Position numbers and translations under genes: made by a program
DNA from: an uncultured Gemmatimonadota bacterium
GTDB taxonomy: Bacteria > Gemmatimonadota > Gemmatimonadetes > Gemmatimonadales > GWC2-71-9
DNA length: 5,276 bases
Reading direction: 5' to 3'
Assembly (NCBI GenBank): GCA_946887295.1
Contig: CAMPKP010000188.1
Span: forward strand, 1 to 5,276
Part shown: positions 5,082-5,276 of the stretch, piece by piece
How positions within the stretch are numbered: position 1 is the stretch's first letter
How the letters are laid out: the number at the start of each line of letters is the position of its first letter
Notes under the pieces: generated by a model
What the model was told of the DNA's origin: nothing
Database searches by the model: none
What the model saw: the letters and a program-made list of their open reading frames with translations, nothing else

Positions 5082-5276
5082 ATGCCACGAACCTCTCCCC
5101 GACTCTGGGCCATCCGAGCCGCGTTCCGCACCGTGGGCGCCGTGGCACCGGGGATCGCGGCTCGGTGGGCGGAGACGCTCTTCTGCACCCCGCCGCCGCG
5201 CCGCGACGGAGACGAGGCCTTCATGGCTACCGGCTCGCGCTTCACGCTGACGAGCCAGGGTCAGCAGCTCGCCGGC
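5082..5276 (+). CDS. N-terminus of probable alpha/beta-hydrolase-family protein (3' truncated by window)
   Basis: An ATG 14 bp after the amidohydrolase stop opens a frame of 65 codons that runs off the window without a stop. The visible part reads MPRTSPRLWAIRAAFRTVGA, then APGIAARWAETLFCTPPPRR, then a segment containing FMATGSRFTL. An AARWAE.LF.TPP segment before a short beta strand is, as I recall it, how many bacterial alpha/beta hydrolase proteins begin, ahead of the HGW oxyanion motif and the GxSxG nucleophile. Both lie outside the window, so the family call is tentative. The first ~25 residues are Arg/Ala-rich and amphipathic and do not form a signal peptide. No good ribosome binding site is seen (CGGACC is weak), consistent with translation coupled to the upstream gene. 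Confidence 0.6.
   Translation, partial: MPRTSPRLWAIRAAFRTVGAVAPGIAARWAETLFCTPPPRRDGDEAFMATGSRFTLTSQGQQLAG

Noticed and set aside
2764..5148. Very long minus-strand open frame (794 codons) covering the membrane protein and the whole amidohydrolase region
   Set aside because: Only the last 285 codons look like a protein (hydrophobic segments, family match). The rest is the Arg/Ala/Gly/His-rich antisense of a clear amidohydrolase gene, kept open by high GC.

Overview
The window is GC-rich DNA, with G or C at most third codon positions. It looks like part of a bacterial chromosome rather than a mobile element: there is no transposase, integrase, phage gene, tRNA or CRISPR array. The gene styles suggest a GC-rich Gram-negative-type organism such as a Gemmatimonadota/Longimicrobium-like bacterium. 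Those styles are a signal-peptide amidohydrolase, a proline-rich protein with a carboxypeptidase-regulatory-like domain, and a dispersed TCCTTCGCTTCGCTCAGGAT-type repeat. This placement is inference, since no rRNA or marker gene is present.

Layout. (1) Positions 3-641 (+) hold the 3' end of a protein with a proline/glutamate-rich linker and one small beta-sandwich domain. (2) Converging on it with a 9-bp gap is a leftward pair: a small tryptophan/tyrosine-rich hypothetical protein (1833-2165) followed by a classic AAA+ ATPase (651-1766). The ATPase has a coiled-coil tail and ends in a C-terminal transmembrane anchor. (3) Positions 2166-2387 are a less GC-rich noncoding spacer with a dispersed-repeat unit, short direct repeats and a pyrimidine tract. 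(4) Next is a second leftward pair: a multi-pass membrane protein (2764-3621) and a single-pass protein (2388-2771) overlapping by 8 bp. They match the TIGR02587/TIGR02588 two-gene module of unknown function. (5) After a 162-bp divergent intergenic region, a rightward pair starts: a secreted metal-dependent amidohydrolase (3784-5067) and, 14 bp later, the N-terminus of a probable alpha/beta-hydrolase-family protein (5082 to the window end).

The genes form three small transcription units rather than one pathway. The most interesting elements are the tail-anchored AAA+ ATPase with its small partner, and the TIGR02587/TIGR02588 module. Both are envelope-associated and have no assigned function. 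I found no clear defence system or other complete novel system that I could prove from the sequence alone.
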